Source: Nocardia pseudobrasiliensis NBRC 108224
GTDB taxonomy: Bacteria > Actinomycetota > Actinomycetes > Mycobacteriales > Mycobacteriaceae
DNA length: 64,000 bases
NCBI RefSeq assembly: GCF_001613105.1
Contig: NZ_BDBS01000051.1
Span: 1 to 64,000 of the forward strand
Direction: 5' to 3'
The position numbers and the translations under genes are program-made. This document shows, piece by piece, positions 36,965 to 45,408 of the stretch. The notes below the pieces were generated by a model. The model made no database searches, was not told the DNA's origin, and saw nothing but the letters and a program-made list of their open reading frames with translations. Each line of letters opens with the position of its first letter. The first letter of the stretch is position 1.

Positions 36965-38128
36965 CTAGCTCGAGAAGCCGCCACTGCTCGATCGCACAGT
37001 CCCGTCGAGCAGTTCGCGCAGCCGGGAGCCGAGGACGTCCCAGCGCCAATGTTCGCTGACCCAATCGCGTCCGGCGGCGCCCATGCCCGCCGCGACGTCC
37101 GGATCGGACAGCAGGGTGACGATGGCGTCGGTGATCTCCTGATGCGAGCGACCGTCGACGACGGTGCCGGTGCGGCCCTCCTGCACGGTTTCCGGGGCGC
37201 CGCCGGAATTGCCCGCGACCACCGGAACCCCGGAGGCGGAGGCCTCGAGGAAGACGATGCCCAGACCCTCGACGTCCAGGCCCGCGCCGCGGGTGCGGCA
37301 CGGCATGGCGAAGACGTCGGCGATGGTGTGGTGGGCGGCCAGTTCGGCGGCGGGTACGCGACCGGTGAAGACCACATCGTCGGCCAAGTCCAGGGCGGCG
37401 GCGAGACCGCGTAATTTGTCCTCGTAGGGGCCGCCTCCGGCGATGACCAGAACCGCGCCGTCGACGCGCTTCTTGATCTCGGTCATCGCGATGATCAACA
37501 TGTCCTGTCCCTTGCGTGGGACCAGTCGCGACAGGCACAGCACGGTGGGCCGCTCGCCCAGGCCGTAGCGGGCGCGCAATTCGGCGCGGGCGGCCGGATC
37601 CGGGCGGAACACCTCGGTGTCGACGCCCGGGGGCAGATATTCCAGTCCGGCGTTTCGGCCGAAGGCCGCCGAGAACCGCCGTCGGGTGTACTTGCTGACA
37701 TAGGTGATCGCATCGGTGTGATCCCCGATCACCCGCAGCGCCTGCCGCGCCGCGGGCAACATCGACCAGCCGACCTCGTGCCCGTGCGTACTGGCCACGA
37801 TCCGCTCGGCCCCCGCCCGCCGCAGCAGCGGCGACAGCAGCGCCAGCGGCGCGGCCGCCCCGAACCACACGGTGTCGCACCGCTCGTCCCGCACCAGCTT
37901 CGCCGCCCGCCGCAACACCAGCGGCGTCGGCACCATCAGGGTCGTAGGATGCCGCACCACCTGAAACGGCTGCTCGGCATCGAATTTCAGATGACTGTCC
38001 CCCCGCCACCGCGGCGCGTAAACCACCAACTCATCCGCGGGCAACCGCATAGCCAGCGCATGCAAATACGACTGAATCCCGCCCGGCCGAGGCGGAAAGT
38101 CGTTGGTAACCAGCAGGGTGCGAGCCAT
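36965..38128 (-). CDS. pimB: Phosphatidyl-myo-inositol mannoside mannosyltransferase PimB'
   Basis: 387 aa GT-B enzyme (GT4) that adds the second mannose to phosphatidylinositol monomannoside from GDP-mannose; orthologue of Rv2188c. TNDFPPRPGGIQSYLHAL at the N-terminus, STHGHEVGWSMLP, LPPGVDTEVFRP, LCLSRLVPRKGQDMLI and EGLGIVFLEASASG, the E-x7-E donor site, appear in order. It completes the lipid anchor that MptA later extends. ATG 38128 follows TAGACT by 6 nt with no Shine-Dalgarno, so it is probably leaderless. Confidence 0.93.
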   Translation of the reverse strand: MARTLLVTNDFPPRPGGIQSYLHALAMRLPADELVVYAPRWRGDSHLKFDAEQPFQVVRHPTTLMVPTPLVLRRAAKLVRDERCDTVWFGAAAPLALLSPLLRRAGAERIVASTHGHEVGWSMLPAARQALRVIGDHTDAITYVSKYTRRRFSAAFGRNAGLEYLPPGVDTEVFRPDPAARAELRARYGLGERPTVLCLSRLVPRKGQDMLIIAMTEIKKRVDGAVLVIAGGGPYEDKLRGLAAALDLADDVVFTGRVPAAELAAHHTIADVFAMPCRTRGAGLDVEGLGIVFLEASASGVPVVAGNSGGAPETVQEGRTGTVVDGRSHQEITDAIVTLLSDPDVAAGMGAAGRDWVSEHWRWDVLGSRLRELLDGTVRSSSGGFSS

Positions 38129-38134
38129 GAGCCG

Positions 38135-38140
38135 AGTCTA
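38135..38140 (-). promoter_or_regulatory. -10 element of leaderless pimB'
   Basis: TAGACT on the minus strand, 6 nt (CGGCTC) before ATG 38128. Confidence 0.6.
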
Positions 38141-38206
38141 TTGCCGCCCCACCGGCCGCCGATCCCGGGCCCTGACCAGCCCGAAAGCCCCTGCGCCCCA
38201 ACCCTC

Positions 38207-38265
38207 GCCCCGGCGCTGCGCGCCGGAACAAGGGAAGGAGCGGCGGAACGAGGGAAAGGAGCGGC
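38207..38265 (+). repeat. GC-rich hairpin followed by two 20-21 bp repeats
   Basis: A hairpin CCGGCGC-TGC-GCGCCGG is followed by GGAACAAGGGAAGGAGCGGC (38225-38244) and a near-identical unit at 38245-38265. The hairpin core and the following GGAACAAGGG resemble the lppM terminator at 17.5 kb. It lies between the start of pimB' and the stop of the upstream peptidase-like gene. Confidence 0.6.
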
Positions 38266-38288
38266 GGCGCGAAGGGTCCGGGCAAGGG

Positions 38289-39296
38289 TCAGGAGATTCG
38301 CGACTTGATCCAATCTCGCCATTGGGTGACGAAGGATGTGTGGCCTATGCCGAGGGTGTCTTCGAAGGCGTCGTCGAGGGCCGGTTTGTCTTGGGGGCCC
38401 TTGGCCAGGCGGTGGTAGAGGTCTACCAGTTTGGGTTCGCCGAATTGGGTTGCGGTGAAGGCGTTGGCGGACCAGGCCTGTTCGTAGGCGAGGGCGGCGT
38501 TGTTGCCGGGGGTGGGGGCGAAGGCGGCGTCGGTGGGGAGGTCGGTGGGGAGGATGCCGGAGCGGGCTCGGGCGGTGAGGGTGGGGGCCAGTTGGGCGAA
38601 GGGGCGTTGTTCGGCGCGGTGGGCGGAGTATTCGGCGAAACCCTCGAGCACCCATTGCGGTGAGCCGTCGAGGGTTTGGGCGCGGGCGGCCACGTGGGTG
38701 AGCTCGTGGCGCAGGGTGTCGCGCAGGCCGTCGGTGCCCAGGCGGCGTCCCGCGTCGGCCGCGAACACCACGCGCTGGCCGGTGGGTCGCTGGCCAGGCA
38801 GGAACGGATCCGAGACCGAGGCCGCGGCGACCTCGCTCGACACCGATCCGGTCGCATGCGTCAGCGCCGCGAATTCCGCGGTCGAGGACGACACCGCGAC
38901 CACCGCCGTCCGCGACCAGTCCCCGCCCCACAGCGTCGTCACCGAATCGACGGCCGGGCCGATCTCCCGCGCGAGGGTATCGACATCACCGCGCTGATAC
39001 GGATGCCCGAACACCACCGACAGCTGCCCGTCCTCCCCCGAAACCTGCTGGGCGACAACGGGACCGTAGGACTCCATGACCCGACGCACCTCCGCCAGCT
39101 GCGGATCGACCGGAGCCGCGGGCGCGGCGTACTGCGCCGCGGCCGGTTCCGGCCGCACCTTGGGCAACGCCGACTTCGGTAGTAACACCAATGCTCCGGT
39201 AATCGCGGTCAATGCGATCACCGTGGCGACGGTGGCGACGAATTCGAACCGCCGCCGTGCCGTCAACCAAGTACGGATCCGCTCCAGCGCGTTCAT
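38289..39296 (-). CDS. Membrane-anchored gluzincin-type metallopeptidase-like protein
   Basis: 335 aa. A short basic cytoplasmic N-terminus, one membrane segment near residues 20-40, then an extracytoplasmic domain. HELTH at residues 197-201 is an HExxH zinc motif, and 20 residues on QWVLEGFAEYSAHR supplies the EGxAEY glutamate typical of the peptidase MA-like family. Earlier VVFGHPYQRGDV and WGGDWSRTAVVAV are also conserved in that family. Substrate unknown. ATG 39296 has GAGGTGAGG directly upstream. It lies beside two NlpC/P60 genes, as in Mtb Rv2189c-Rv2190c. Confidence 0.82.
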   Translation of the reverse strand: MNALERIRTWLTARRRFEFVATVATVIALTAITGALVLLPKSALPKVRPEPAAAQYAAPAAPVDPQLAEVRRVMESYGPVVAQQVSGEDGQLSVVFGHPYQRGDVDTLAREIGPAVDSVTTLWGGDWSRTAVVAVSSSTAEFAALTHATGSVSSEVAAASVSDPFLPGQRPTGQRVVFAADAGRRLGTDGLRDTLRHELTHVAARAQTLDGSPQWVLEGFAEYSAHRAEQRPFAQLAPTLTARARSGILPTDLPTDAAFAPTPGNNAALAYEQAWSANAFTATQFGEPKLVDLYHRLAKGPQDKPALDDAFEDTLGIGHTSFVTQWRDWIKSRIS

Positions 39297-39312
39297 CCTC
39301 ACCTCGGTCGAA

Positions 39313-40389
39313 TTACGGCATACCGATCCAATAGCGACGCGCCGAGTGGTACGGGGTCGAGCCCAACGGAGCCACCTGGACCGGAACACCGAAGGTCGAG
39401 GCGTGCAGCATCAGACCGTTACCCGCATAGATTCCCACATGCGAAGCGTCGGAATAGAAGAAGACCACATCTCCGGGTTGCAAATTGTTCTTGTCGACGG
39501 GAGTGCCGACCGCCGCCTGTGCCTGACTGGTGCGCGGCAGATCGATACCGACCCGATGAAACGCCCACTGCACCAGACCCGAACAGTCGAACTGATCCGG
39601 ACCGGTCGCACCCCAGACATAGGGATCGCCGACCCGGGTGAGCCCCGCCGCCAGCGCACTGGTCCCACTGCCCGGCACCAATCCGCGCAACAGGGTGTCA
39701 CGATCGAATCCGGCCGGGAACAGCGCCCCGGCCAACGAGGCCTTGTCGCCCGCCGACAGCGAACCCCACTGCTGGATGACCTGCGCGATCGCGCCCTGCA
39801 GATCGGCGCGTTTGCGCTCCAGCTCCGCGCGCACCTGATCGGCCTTCGTCGAGGCGTCCCGGGCCGCGTCGGAGGCGGTGCGGGCGATATTCTGCGCCGA
39901 GGTGGCGGCGTCGGTGGCCTTCTTGAACTGCGCGAGCTGATCCTGCGTCTGCGCCGAGAGCACATCGAGGGTCGACATCTGATCGAGCAGCTGCTGCGGC
40001 GAATCGCTGACCAGTACGGAGAACAACCGATTGGTGCGCGCGCCCTGATAGGCGGCGACAGCGGTGCGATCGACCGCGGGCTGATACTTGCGAACCTCGG
40101 CCTGTGCCACGTCGACCACCTGGGTCGCACCGGCCAGTTTCGCGTCGGCGTCGCGGGAGACGGCCTGTTTGGCGTCGAGATCCTGCTGCGCGGCGAGGGC
40201 CTGCTGATTGAGCTGTTCGGACTGATGGGACAGGTCGATCAGCTTCTGCACGGCGTCGCTCGCGCTGGTGGGCGCGGCGACCGGATCGGCCGTGGCGCCG
40301 TTGATCGGGATCCCGAACATCAGGACGCCCACGGCCAGCGAGCCGCCGACCAAGCGTCTGGTTCTGTTGTTTCGGTGCTGCGCTGTCAC
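39313..40389 (-). CDS. Secreted NlpC/P60 peptidoglycan endopeptidase with coiled-coil N-domain (Rv2190c/RipA-like)
   Basis: 358 aa. Signal peptide up to about residue 35 (LVGGSLAVGVLMFGIPINGATA), a long helical coiled-coil region (45-225), then the NlpC/P60 domain (about 240-358). DQFDCSGLVQWAF carries the nucleophile Cys and ASHVGIYAGNGLMLHA the catalytic His region; the domain opens with GDPYVWGATGP. Cleaves the bond between D-Glu and meso-DAP in stem peptides, with the coiled coil usually blocking the site until processed. GTG 40389 start. Confidence 0.9.
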   Translation of the reverse strand: MTAQHRNNRTRRLVGGSLAVGVLMFGIPINGATADPVAAPTSASDAVQKLIDLSHQSEQLNQQALAAQQDLDAKQAVSRDADAKLAGATQVVDVAQAEVRKYQPAVDRTAVAAYQGARTNRLFSVLVSDSPQQLLDQMSTLDVLSAQTQDQLAQFKKATDAATSAQNIARTASDAARDASTKADQVRAELERKRADLQGAIAQVIQQWGSLSAGDKASLAGALFPAGFDRDTLLRGLVPGSGTSALAAGLTRVGDPYVWGATGPDQFDCSGLVQWAFHRVGIDLPRTSQAQAAVGTPVDKNNLQPGDVVFFYSDASHVGIYAGNGLMLHASTFGVPVQVAPLGSTPYHSARRYWIGMP

Positions 40390-40523
40390 TGCCTGCCGTG
40401 CCCCGTTTCCGCGGTATCCGAGCTGGTCATCACGAAGGTCTCGAACAGGTTACGGAACGGCGACCGTCTGTGTCCAGCAGGCCACAAAATGATCACGGCC
40501 GCCGTCCCGTTTGACCGAAATTT

Positions 40524-41135
40524 TCAGTAGCGGCGAGCACCCGCAACGGGCATCGAGGACATGGCCGCGATGGCGACGGGCTGGCCCGCGGTCGAGGCGT
40601 GGACGACATTGCCGTCACCGACGTAGAGGCCCGAGTGGCTGCCGCCGTAGAACGACACAACATCGCCCGGCTGCAGATCGTCCATCGAGACCGGCGCACC
40701 GGCATCGAGCTGGGCGTAGCTGGTGCGCGGCAGTTCCAGACCGGCCTGCTCGTAGGACCACTTCACCAGACCCGAGCAGTCGAAGGCGTTCGGGCCGGCG
40801 GCGCCGTACACGTAGGGCGCGCCCAGCTTGGACATCGCGGCGTCCACGGCACGCTGACCGACGGTCTCGATCGGCGCGGCCGGGGCCGGCGGATTGATGC
40901 CCGGAATCTGGAAGCCCGGGGGAAGGATGTTGGCCGGGATCGCCCCCGGCGGGATCTGAGCCAGAACCTGATCGGGGACATCGAAGTTCCCGACGCCCGG
41001 AACGGTGACCGGCGCCGCCGAAGCGGGCGCCACGGGCAGCAGCAACGCGCTGAGGGTGGCAGCGCCAACGGCTCCGGCCGCAACGGCCCGATGGGCGTTG
41101 CGATGCAGCCCCAGGACCTGTCGCTTGATCGCCAT
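40524..41135 (-). CDS. Secreted NlpC/P60 peptidoglycan endopeptidase, short form (RipB/RipD-like)
   Basis: 203 aa. Signal peptide ending near residue 40 (VAPASAAPV), a Pro/Gly-rich linker, then the NlpC/P60 domain: GAPYVYGAAGPNAFDCSGLVKW with the catalytic Cys, and SHSGLYVGDGNVVHA with the His region. It lacks the coiled-coil domain of its downstream neighbour. ATG 41135, with an AGGAG 10 nt upstream. The 510-nt gap upstream (41136-41645) holds no gene and includes a possible MtrA site. Confidence 0.9.
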   Translation of the reverse strand: MAIKRQVLGLHRNAHRAVAAGAVGAATLSALLLPVAPASAAPVTVPGVGNFDVPDQVLAQIPPGAIPANILPPGFQIPGINPPAPAAPIETVGQRAVDAAMSKLGAPYVYGAAGPNAFDCSGLVKWSYEQAGLELPRTSYAQLDAGAPVSMDDLQPGDVVSFYGGSHSGLYVGDGNVVHASTAGQPVAIAAMSSMPVAGARRY

Positions 41136-41299
41136 GATGCGGTACTCCTCATCTCATCTGCCCCACGACGTGCACCCGGCGGTGCGCCGGACTCCGTGAG
41201 GTCTCGAAAAGATTACGAGCGCATAACGGTGGGTTGTAAAGCGGCGAACACCCAAAACGAGCTGGTCAGCAATTCCAACCCTTGCAACATGCGAGATAA

Positions 41300-41314
41300 A
41301 TCACACCAATCACA
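41300..41314. promoter_or_regulatory. Possible MtrA box upstream of the NlpC/P60 genes
   Basis: ATCACACCAATCACA is a direct repeat of ATCACA with a 9-bp period, the layout reported for mycobacterial MtrA sites (GTCACA repeats). MtrA is known to control peptidoglycan hydrolase genes. It lies about 165 nt upstream of ATG 41135 in an AT-rich stretch. Confidence 0.4.
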
Positions 41315-41551
41315 AACAAATAACGATGGTGTCCGACCTGCAGGTTTCTCGAGCGACACGAGTGCGTCAAGCCGGGCGGCATCGGGACGTTTCAAGGTCT
41401 GACTTAAGGGGAAATCAGCACGTAGGCTAGAGCCTTCGGCTCCGAAAGCGACCGATCAGTTCCCTCCGAGCCGTTGATCATGACCGCCGAACCGGTCGTT
41501 GCGGCATCTCCGCCCGGGCAAGCCGCCGGATTGATACCCAAACCGAATTAA

Positions 41552-41567
41552 TGTGACCCTGGCCACA
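41552..41567. promoter_or_regulatory. CRP/GlxR-like palindrome
   Basis: TGTGACCCTGGCCACA matches the CRP-family consensus TGTGA-N6-TCACA with one mismatch. It lies 66 nt upstream of the -10 of the exonuclease gene and is flanked by inverted repeats ACCCAAA/TTTGGGT (41536-41574). Confidence 0.4.
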
Positions 41568-41632
41568 TTTGGGTGTAGATCTGCCGCGCGCGCCCGTTCC
41601 CGCCGACTCCGCAACTTGTCGTACCCCCTCTC

Positions 41633-41638
41633 TACGCT
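41633..41638 (+). promoter_or_regulatory. -10 element of the leaderless exonuclease gene
   Basis: TACGCT followed by 7 nt and GTG 41646. No Shine-Dalgarno is present. Confidence 0.55.
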
Positions 41639-41645
41639 GCTGCGC

Positions 41646-43349
41646 GTGCGCCAGACCACGGCGGCCCAGCTGGCCTTCGACGAGCTCGACACCCCGCTGT
41701 ACGACACCACCTTCGTCGTGGTCGACCTGGAAACCACAGGTGGCAGCCCCGATGGCGATGCGATCACCGAGATCGGCGCGGTGAAGGTGCGCGGCGGCGA
41801 GGTGCTCGGAGAGTTCGCCACCCTCGTCGATCCCGGCTGCCCGATCCCGCCTCAGGTCGTCCAGATCACCGGCATCACCACCGCGATGGTTCGCGACGCG
41901 CCGCGCATCGAGGCCGTGCTGCCCGGGTTCGTCGAATTCGCCTCCGGCTCGGTACTGGTCGCCCACAACGCCCGCTTCGACACCGGATTCCTCAGGGCCG
42001 CCGCCGCGCGTTGCGAGATCGCCTGGCCGACTTTCCAGGTGCTGTGCACGGTGCAGTTGGCCCGGCGCATCCTGCCCCGCGACGAGACGCCGACCGTCCG
42101 GTTGTCCGCGCTGGCACAGCTTCTGGGCGCGCGCACCATCCCCACCCACCGCGCCCTCGACGACGCCCGCGCCACCGTCGACGTGCTGCACGCCCTCATC
42201 GAACGCGTCGGCAATCAGGGCGTGCACAGCCTCACCGAACTGCTCGACTATCTGCCCGAGGTCACCAAACGCCAGCGCTCCAAGCGTTTCCTGGCCGCCG
42301 ACCTGCCCAGCGGGCCCGGCGTCTATCTGTTCCGGGGCCCCTCCGACGAAGTCCTATATATAGGGACGGCCGTGAATCTGCGCCGCCGCGTGCGCAACTA
42401 CTTCACCGGCTCCGAAACGCGCACCCGCATGCGGGAAATGGTGGCGCTGGCCACCCGGGTCGATCATGTGTCGTGTGCCCACGGTCTCGAGGCGGGCGTG
42501 CGGGAACTGCGACTGCTGGTCGCCCACACCCCGCCCTACAACCGCCGCTCGAAATTCCCCAAGCGCGCCTGGTGGCTCACCCTGACCGACGAGCCGTTCC
42601 CCCGCTTCGCGGTCACCCGCACCCCCGCACCGGATGCGCTGGGTCCGTTCAACTCCCGCACCGACGCCGCGGAACTCGCCGCCATCGTCGCCGAATTCTG
42701 TGGCCTGCGCACATGCACTACGCGCATACCCCGCGGCGGGCGGCACGGCGCGAACTGTCCACCGGCCGTGGTCGGCGGCTGCCCCGCCGGAGTCTCGGGC
42801 CGATTGCTCGATCCGACCGAATACGCCCCCGCGCCCCGACTGGTCCGCGATCTGTTCACCGGCGTCGGCGACGCACCCCTGCACACCATGTCCGACCGGA
42901 TCGAAACCCTGGCCACCGCGCAGAATTTCGAGGCCGCCGCCCGCCTGCGCGACCGCGCGGTCGTCGTCGTGCGCGCCCTGCGACGCACCCAGCGCCTCGC
43001 CGCACTGGCCCGCATCGCCGAACTGGTCGCCGCCCGCCCCGACGGCTCCGGCGGCTGGGAATTCGCGATCATCCGCTACGGCCGCCTCGCCGCCGCCGGC
43101 ACCGCCATCCGCGGCATCGCCCCCATGGCCGTGGTCGAATCCCTCACCGCCTCCGCCGAAACCGTCCTGCCCACCCATCCCCCACTCCATGACGCCCCAC
43201 CCGAGGAGACCGCCCTCATAGCCCGCTGGCTCCATCAGCCCGGCACCCGCATCGTCCGCACCACCGACGGCTACCACGAACCCCGCCTCGGCGCGGGCCC
43301 CTGGCTGTCCTGGGTCGAACGCGCCGAGGCCGCCGCCCGCGCCGATTGA
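41646..43349 (+). CDS. DEDDh 3'-5' exonuclease fused to a UvrC-type GIY-YIG nuclease (Rv2191-like)
   Basis: 567 aa two-domain nuclease. Domain 1 (about 20-190) is a DnaQ-like proofreading exonuclease: [33 protein letters not shown] and [12 protein letters not shown]. Domain 2 (from about 220) is GIY-YIG of the UvrC/Cho type: [31 protein letters not shown]; a UVR-like helix [15 protein letters not shown] is further on. Such fusions act in DNA repair as Cho-like incision enzymes. GTG 41646 follows TACGCT by 7 nt. Stop 10 nt from the convergent monooxygenase gene. Confidence 0.9.
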   Translation: MRQTTAAQLAFDELDTPLYDTTFVVVDLETTGGSPDGDAITEIGAVKVRGGEVLGEFATLVDPGCPIPPQVVQITGITTAMVRDAPRIEAVLPGFVEFASGSVLVAHNARFDTGFLRAAAARCEIAWPTFQVLCTVQLARRILPRDETPTVRLSALAQLLGARTIPTHRALDDARATVDVLHALIERVGNQGVHSLTELLDYLPEVTKRQRSKRFLAADLPSGPGVYLFRGPSDEVLYIGTAVNLRRRVRNYFTGSETRTRMREMVALATRVDHVSCAHGLEAGVRELRLLVAHTPPYNRRSKFPKRAWWLTLTDEPFPRFAVTRTPAPDALGPFNSRTDAAELAAIVAEFCGLRTCTTRIPRGGRHGANCPPAVVGGCPAGVSGRLLDPTEYAPAPRLVRDLFTGVGDAPLHTMSDRIETLATAQNFEAAARLRDRAVVVVRALRRTQRLAALARIAELVAARPDGSGGWEFAIIRYGRLAAAGTAIRGIAPMAVVESLTASAETVLPTHPPLHDAPPEETALIARWLHQPGTRIVRTTDGYHEPRLGAGPWLSWVERAEAAARAD

Positions 43350-43359
43350 CGCGGCCGAT

Positions 43360-44484
43360 CTACTCGTCTCCGTTGAACATCCGCACCAGCGCGTGGGGTG
43401 CGTCGTCTCCGAACATGAACTCGAGAATCCGGTGCCCATCGGTGGCCGACGCGGCGCTGCGGGGAAACATGGCTCGCTCGTATTCGGCGAGTGCGGCCTC
43501 GATATCTCTCGGACGCGCCGCGAGGGCCGTACCGAGTTCCGCGCCGTCCAGCATGGCCAGATTGGCGCCTTCGCCGTTCGGGGGTGCGACATGGGCGGCA
43601 TCGCCGATCAGGGTCACGCCGGGCACTCGATCCCAGCGGTGCTCGATCGGGAGTGCGTAGAGGGGGCGCAGGATCGGGGCGCTGTCGCCGTCGGTGATCA
43701 ACGCGGTGAATTCGGGTGCCCAGCCGTCGAATTCACGGGCGATGTGCGCGGTCGCGGCGGCCGGGTCGGCGAAGTCGACAGCGGCGAACCAGTCTTGTGA
43801 TCGGGTGAGCGCGGCATAGGTGTGCAGGGTGTCGCCGCGCTCACGGTGGGCCGCAATTCCCTTGCCGGGCGCGAGCGCCATGAACGCTCCGCCGCCGACG
43901 GCCCGCGCCGCGGCGCGGTGGCGGGTGTCGCTGTCGTACAGCCAGGTCTCGACAAACGACATGCCGGTGTATTCGGGTGTCGCGGCGGTGAGCAACGACC
44001 GGACCCGCGACCATGTCCCGTCCGCACCGACCAGCAGATCGGCGACGACAGCGCTGCCGTCGGCGAAACCCACCTCGTGACGGCCGTCGCCGAGGGCGCG
44101 AACACCGACGACCTTGTGATCCCACCGAACGGCATCGGCCGGAAGCGAATTCAGTAGTAGCTGCCGCAACTCACCACGCAGCACCTCGGGACGCCCACCC
44201 GTGCCATCGTCGGCCCGATCGAACAGGACGGTCCCATCCGGGGCGACGACCCGCGATTGCTGACGTCCCTCCAGGATCAGCGCGCGGAACTCTTCGGTGA
44301 GACCGGCGGCCGCGAGGGCGAGTTGCCCACTGGTTTCGTGGATGTCGAGCATCCCGCCCTGCGCTCGGGCCGCGGGCGAGGACTCCGCCTCGTAGACCGT
44401 GGCCGGGATGCCGTGGACATGCAGAACGCGGGCGAGGGTGAGACCACCCAATCCGGCTCCGATAATTGTGACCTGGATGTTCAT
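43360..44484 (-). CDS. TetX-like FAD-dependent monooxygenase
   Basis: 374 aa class A flavin monooxygenase. FAD-binding VTIIGAGLGGLTLARVL at the start, then the stretch QGGMLDIHETSGQLAL, which closely follows Tet(X) and its relatives, LRQLLLNSLPADAVRWDHKV, VGADGTWSRVRSLL and the second FAD motif TLIGDAAHVAPPNGEGANLAM. Tet(X) hydroxylates tetracyclines; whether this homologue does so cannot be read from sequence. It lies 91 nt behind a MarR regulator in one transcription unit. Confidence 0.85.
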   Translation of the reverse strand: MNIQVTIIGAGLGGLTLARVLHVHGIPATVYEAESSPAARAQGGMLDIHETSGQLALAAAGLTEEFRALILEGRQQSRVVAPDGTVLFDRADDGTGGRPEVLRGELRQLLLNSLPADAVRWDHKVVGVRALGDGRHEVGFADGSAVVADLLVGADGTWSRVRSLLTAATPEYTGMSFVETWLYDSDTRHRAAARAVGGGAFMALAPGKGIAAHRERGDTLHTYAALTRSQDWFAAVDFADPAAATAHIAREFDGWAPEFTALITDGDSAPILRPLYALPIEHRWDRVPGVTLIGDAAHVAPPNGEGANLAMLDGAELGTALAARPRDIEAALAEYERAMFPRSAASATDGHRILEFMFGDDAPHALVRMFNGDE

Positions 44485-44575
44485 GTCGGCTCCTTGTTCT
44501 GGGCAGGTTCGAGCGCGCGCCGACGGATGCCGGCACGGCAGAAGGTGTGGGACGCGCGGCCCGGCCGCGCGGATG

Positions 44576-45019
44576 TCAGGACCGAGTCGGTTTCGGCAGG
44601 TCCGCGGTGATCTTGGTGAGCAATGCGCGCAGGGCCGCCCGCTCGTCCTGGTCGAGCGGTGCCAGAATCGTCTGCTCGACCTCGGTCATCATCGTTTCGA
44701 ATCCGGCGATGAGCTCGGCGGCGGCCGGGGTCGCGTAGACGCGCTTGCTGCGCTCGTTGCCGCCCTCGATCCGACGCTCGACGAGCCCGCGCCGCTCGAG
44801 GCCCTGCAGCAGGCTCGAAACGCTGGCCGCACTCGTGCGGCTCATCTCCGCGAGATCGCGCTGGATCGCGCCGGGATTCCGGATCAGATAGACGATCGCG
44901 ACGCTCTGCTCACGGCTGAGCTCACGGGCGCGGGTCCACTCCTCGCCCGCCTTGATCTGCGCCCAGCCGACCCAGTTCATCATCTCCAGGATGGTCGGCT
45001 CATGTCCGGATGCGTTCAT
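44576..45019 (-). CDS. MarR-family transcriptional repressor
   Basis: 147 aa winged-helix regulator. The recognition region is AIQRDLAEMSRTSAASVSSLLQGLERRGLVERR, the wing EGGNERSKRVYATPAA, with dimerisation helices at both ends. First gene of the unit with the TetX-like monooxygenase, whose expression it probably represses until a ligand binds. Two 12-14 bp palindromes start 2 nt upstream of ATG 45019, consistent with autoregulation. Confidence 0.9.
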   Translation of the reverse strand: MNASGHEPTILEMMNWVGWAQIKAGEEWTRARELSREQSVAIVYLIRNPGAIQRDLAEMSRTSAASVSSLLQGLERRGLVERRIEGGNERSKRVYATPAAAELIAGFETMMTEVEQTILAPLDQDERAALRALLTKITADLPKPTRS

Positions 45020-45020
45020 A

Positions 45021-45048
45021 GTTAGAAATCTAACCATTAGAGTTCTAA
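45021..45048. promoter_or_regulatory. Twin palindromic operator of the MarR regulator
   Basis: GTTAGAAATCTAAC (45021-45034) and TTAGAGTTCTAA (45037-45048) are palindromes sharing the half-sites TTAGA/TCTAA, with centres 15 bp apart. They adjoin the marR start codon and precede the AsnC-type gene by 77 nt, so both could be controlled. Confidence 0.75.
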
Positions 45049-45111
45049 CTGTCAATGACCTAACTGAAACGCTCGCCCGCGACTCGCACACAGCGGCGTC
45101 GCCCGGATCAA

Positions 45112-45117
45112 TAGACT
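45112..45117 (+). promoter_or_regulatory. -10 element of the leaderless AsnC-type gene
   Basis: TAGACT followed by 7 nt (CACCCCC) and ATG 45125. No Shine-Dalgarno is present. Confidence 0.6.
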
Positions 45118-45124
45118 CACCCCC

Positions 45125-45400
45125 ATGATTACCGCGATCGTATTGATCCACGCCGAGGCCGCGCGCATACCCGAGACCGCGCAGGCGCTGGCCGATCTCG
45201 AGGGTGTGGCGGAGGTGTATTCGTGCGCGGGCGACGTCGATCTCATCGCGGTCGTGCGGGTCCGTGATCATGAGCAGATCGCCGAGGTGGTGACCGGCCG
45301 GATCAACAAGACGGCCGGGGTGCTGCGGACCGATACGCACATCGCGTTCAAGTCGTACTCGCGCGCCGAACTCGAGGGCGGATTCTCGATCGGGGAATGA
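45125..45400 (+). CDS. Stand-alone Lrp/AsnC ligand-binding (RAM) domain protein
   Basis: 91 aa, a RAM domain without a DNA-binding half: MITAIVLIHAEAARIPETAQAL, GVAEVYSCAGDVDLIAVVRV and a later TDTHIAFKSYS are typical. Such single-domain proteins bind amino acids or partner with full-length Lrp regulators. It follows the twin operator and may share control with the MarR unit. ATG 45125. Confidence 0.85.
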   Translation: MITAIVLIHAEAARIPETAQALADLEGVAEVYSCAGDVDLIAVVRVRDHEQIAEVVTGRINKTAGVLRTDTHIAFKSYSRAELEGGFSIGE

Positions 45401-45408
45401 AAGCTCGC

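Noticed and set aside
41136-41400. c-di-AMP (ydaO) riboswitch upstream of the NlpC/P60 gene
   Set aside because: Actinobacterial cell-wall hydrolase genes often have one, but the conserved blocks of that motif were not found on the minus strand here.
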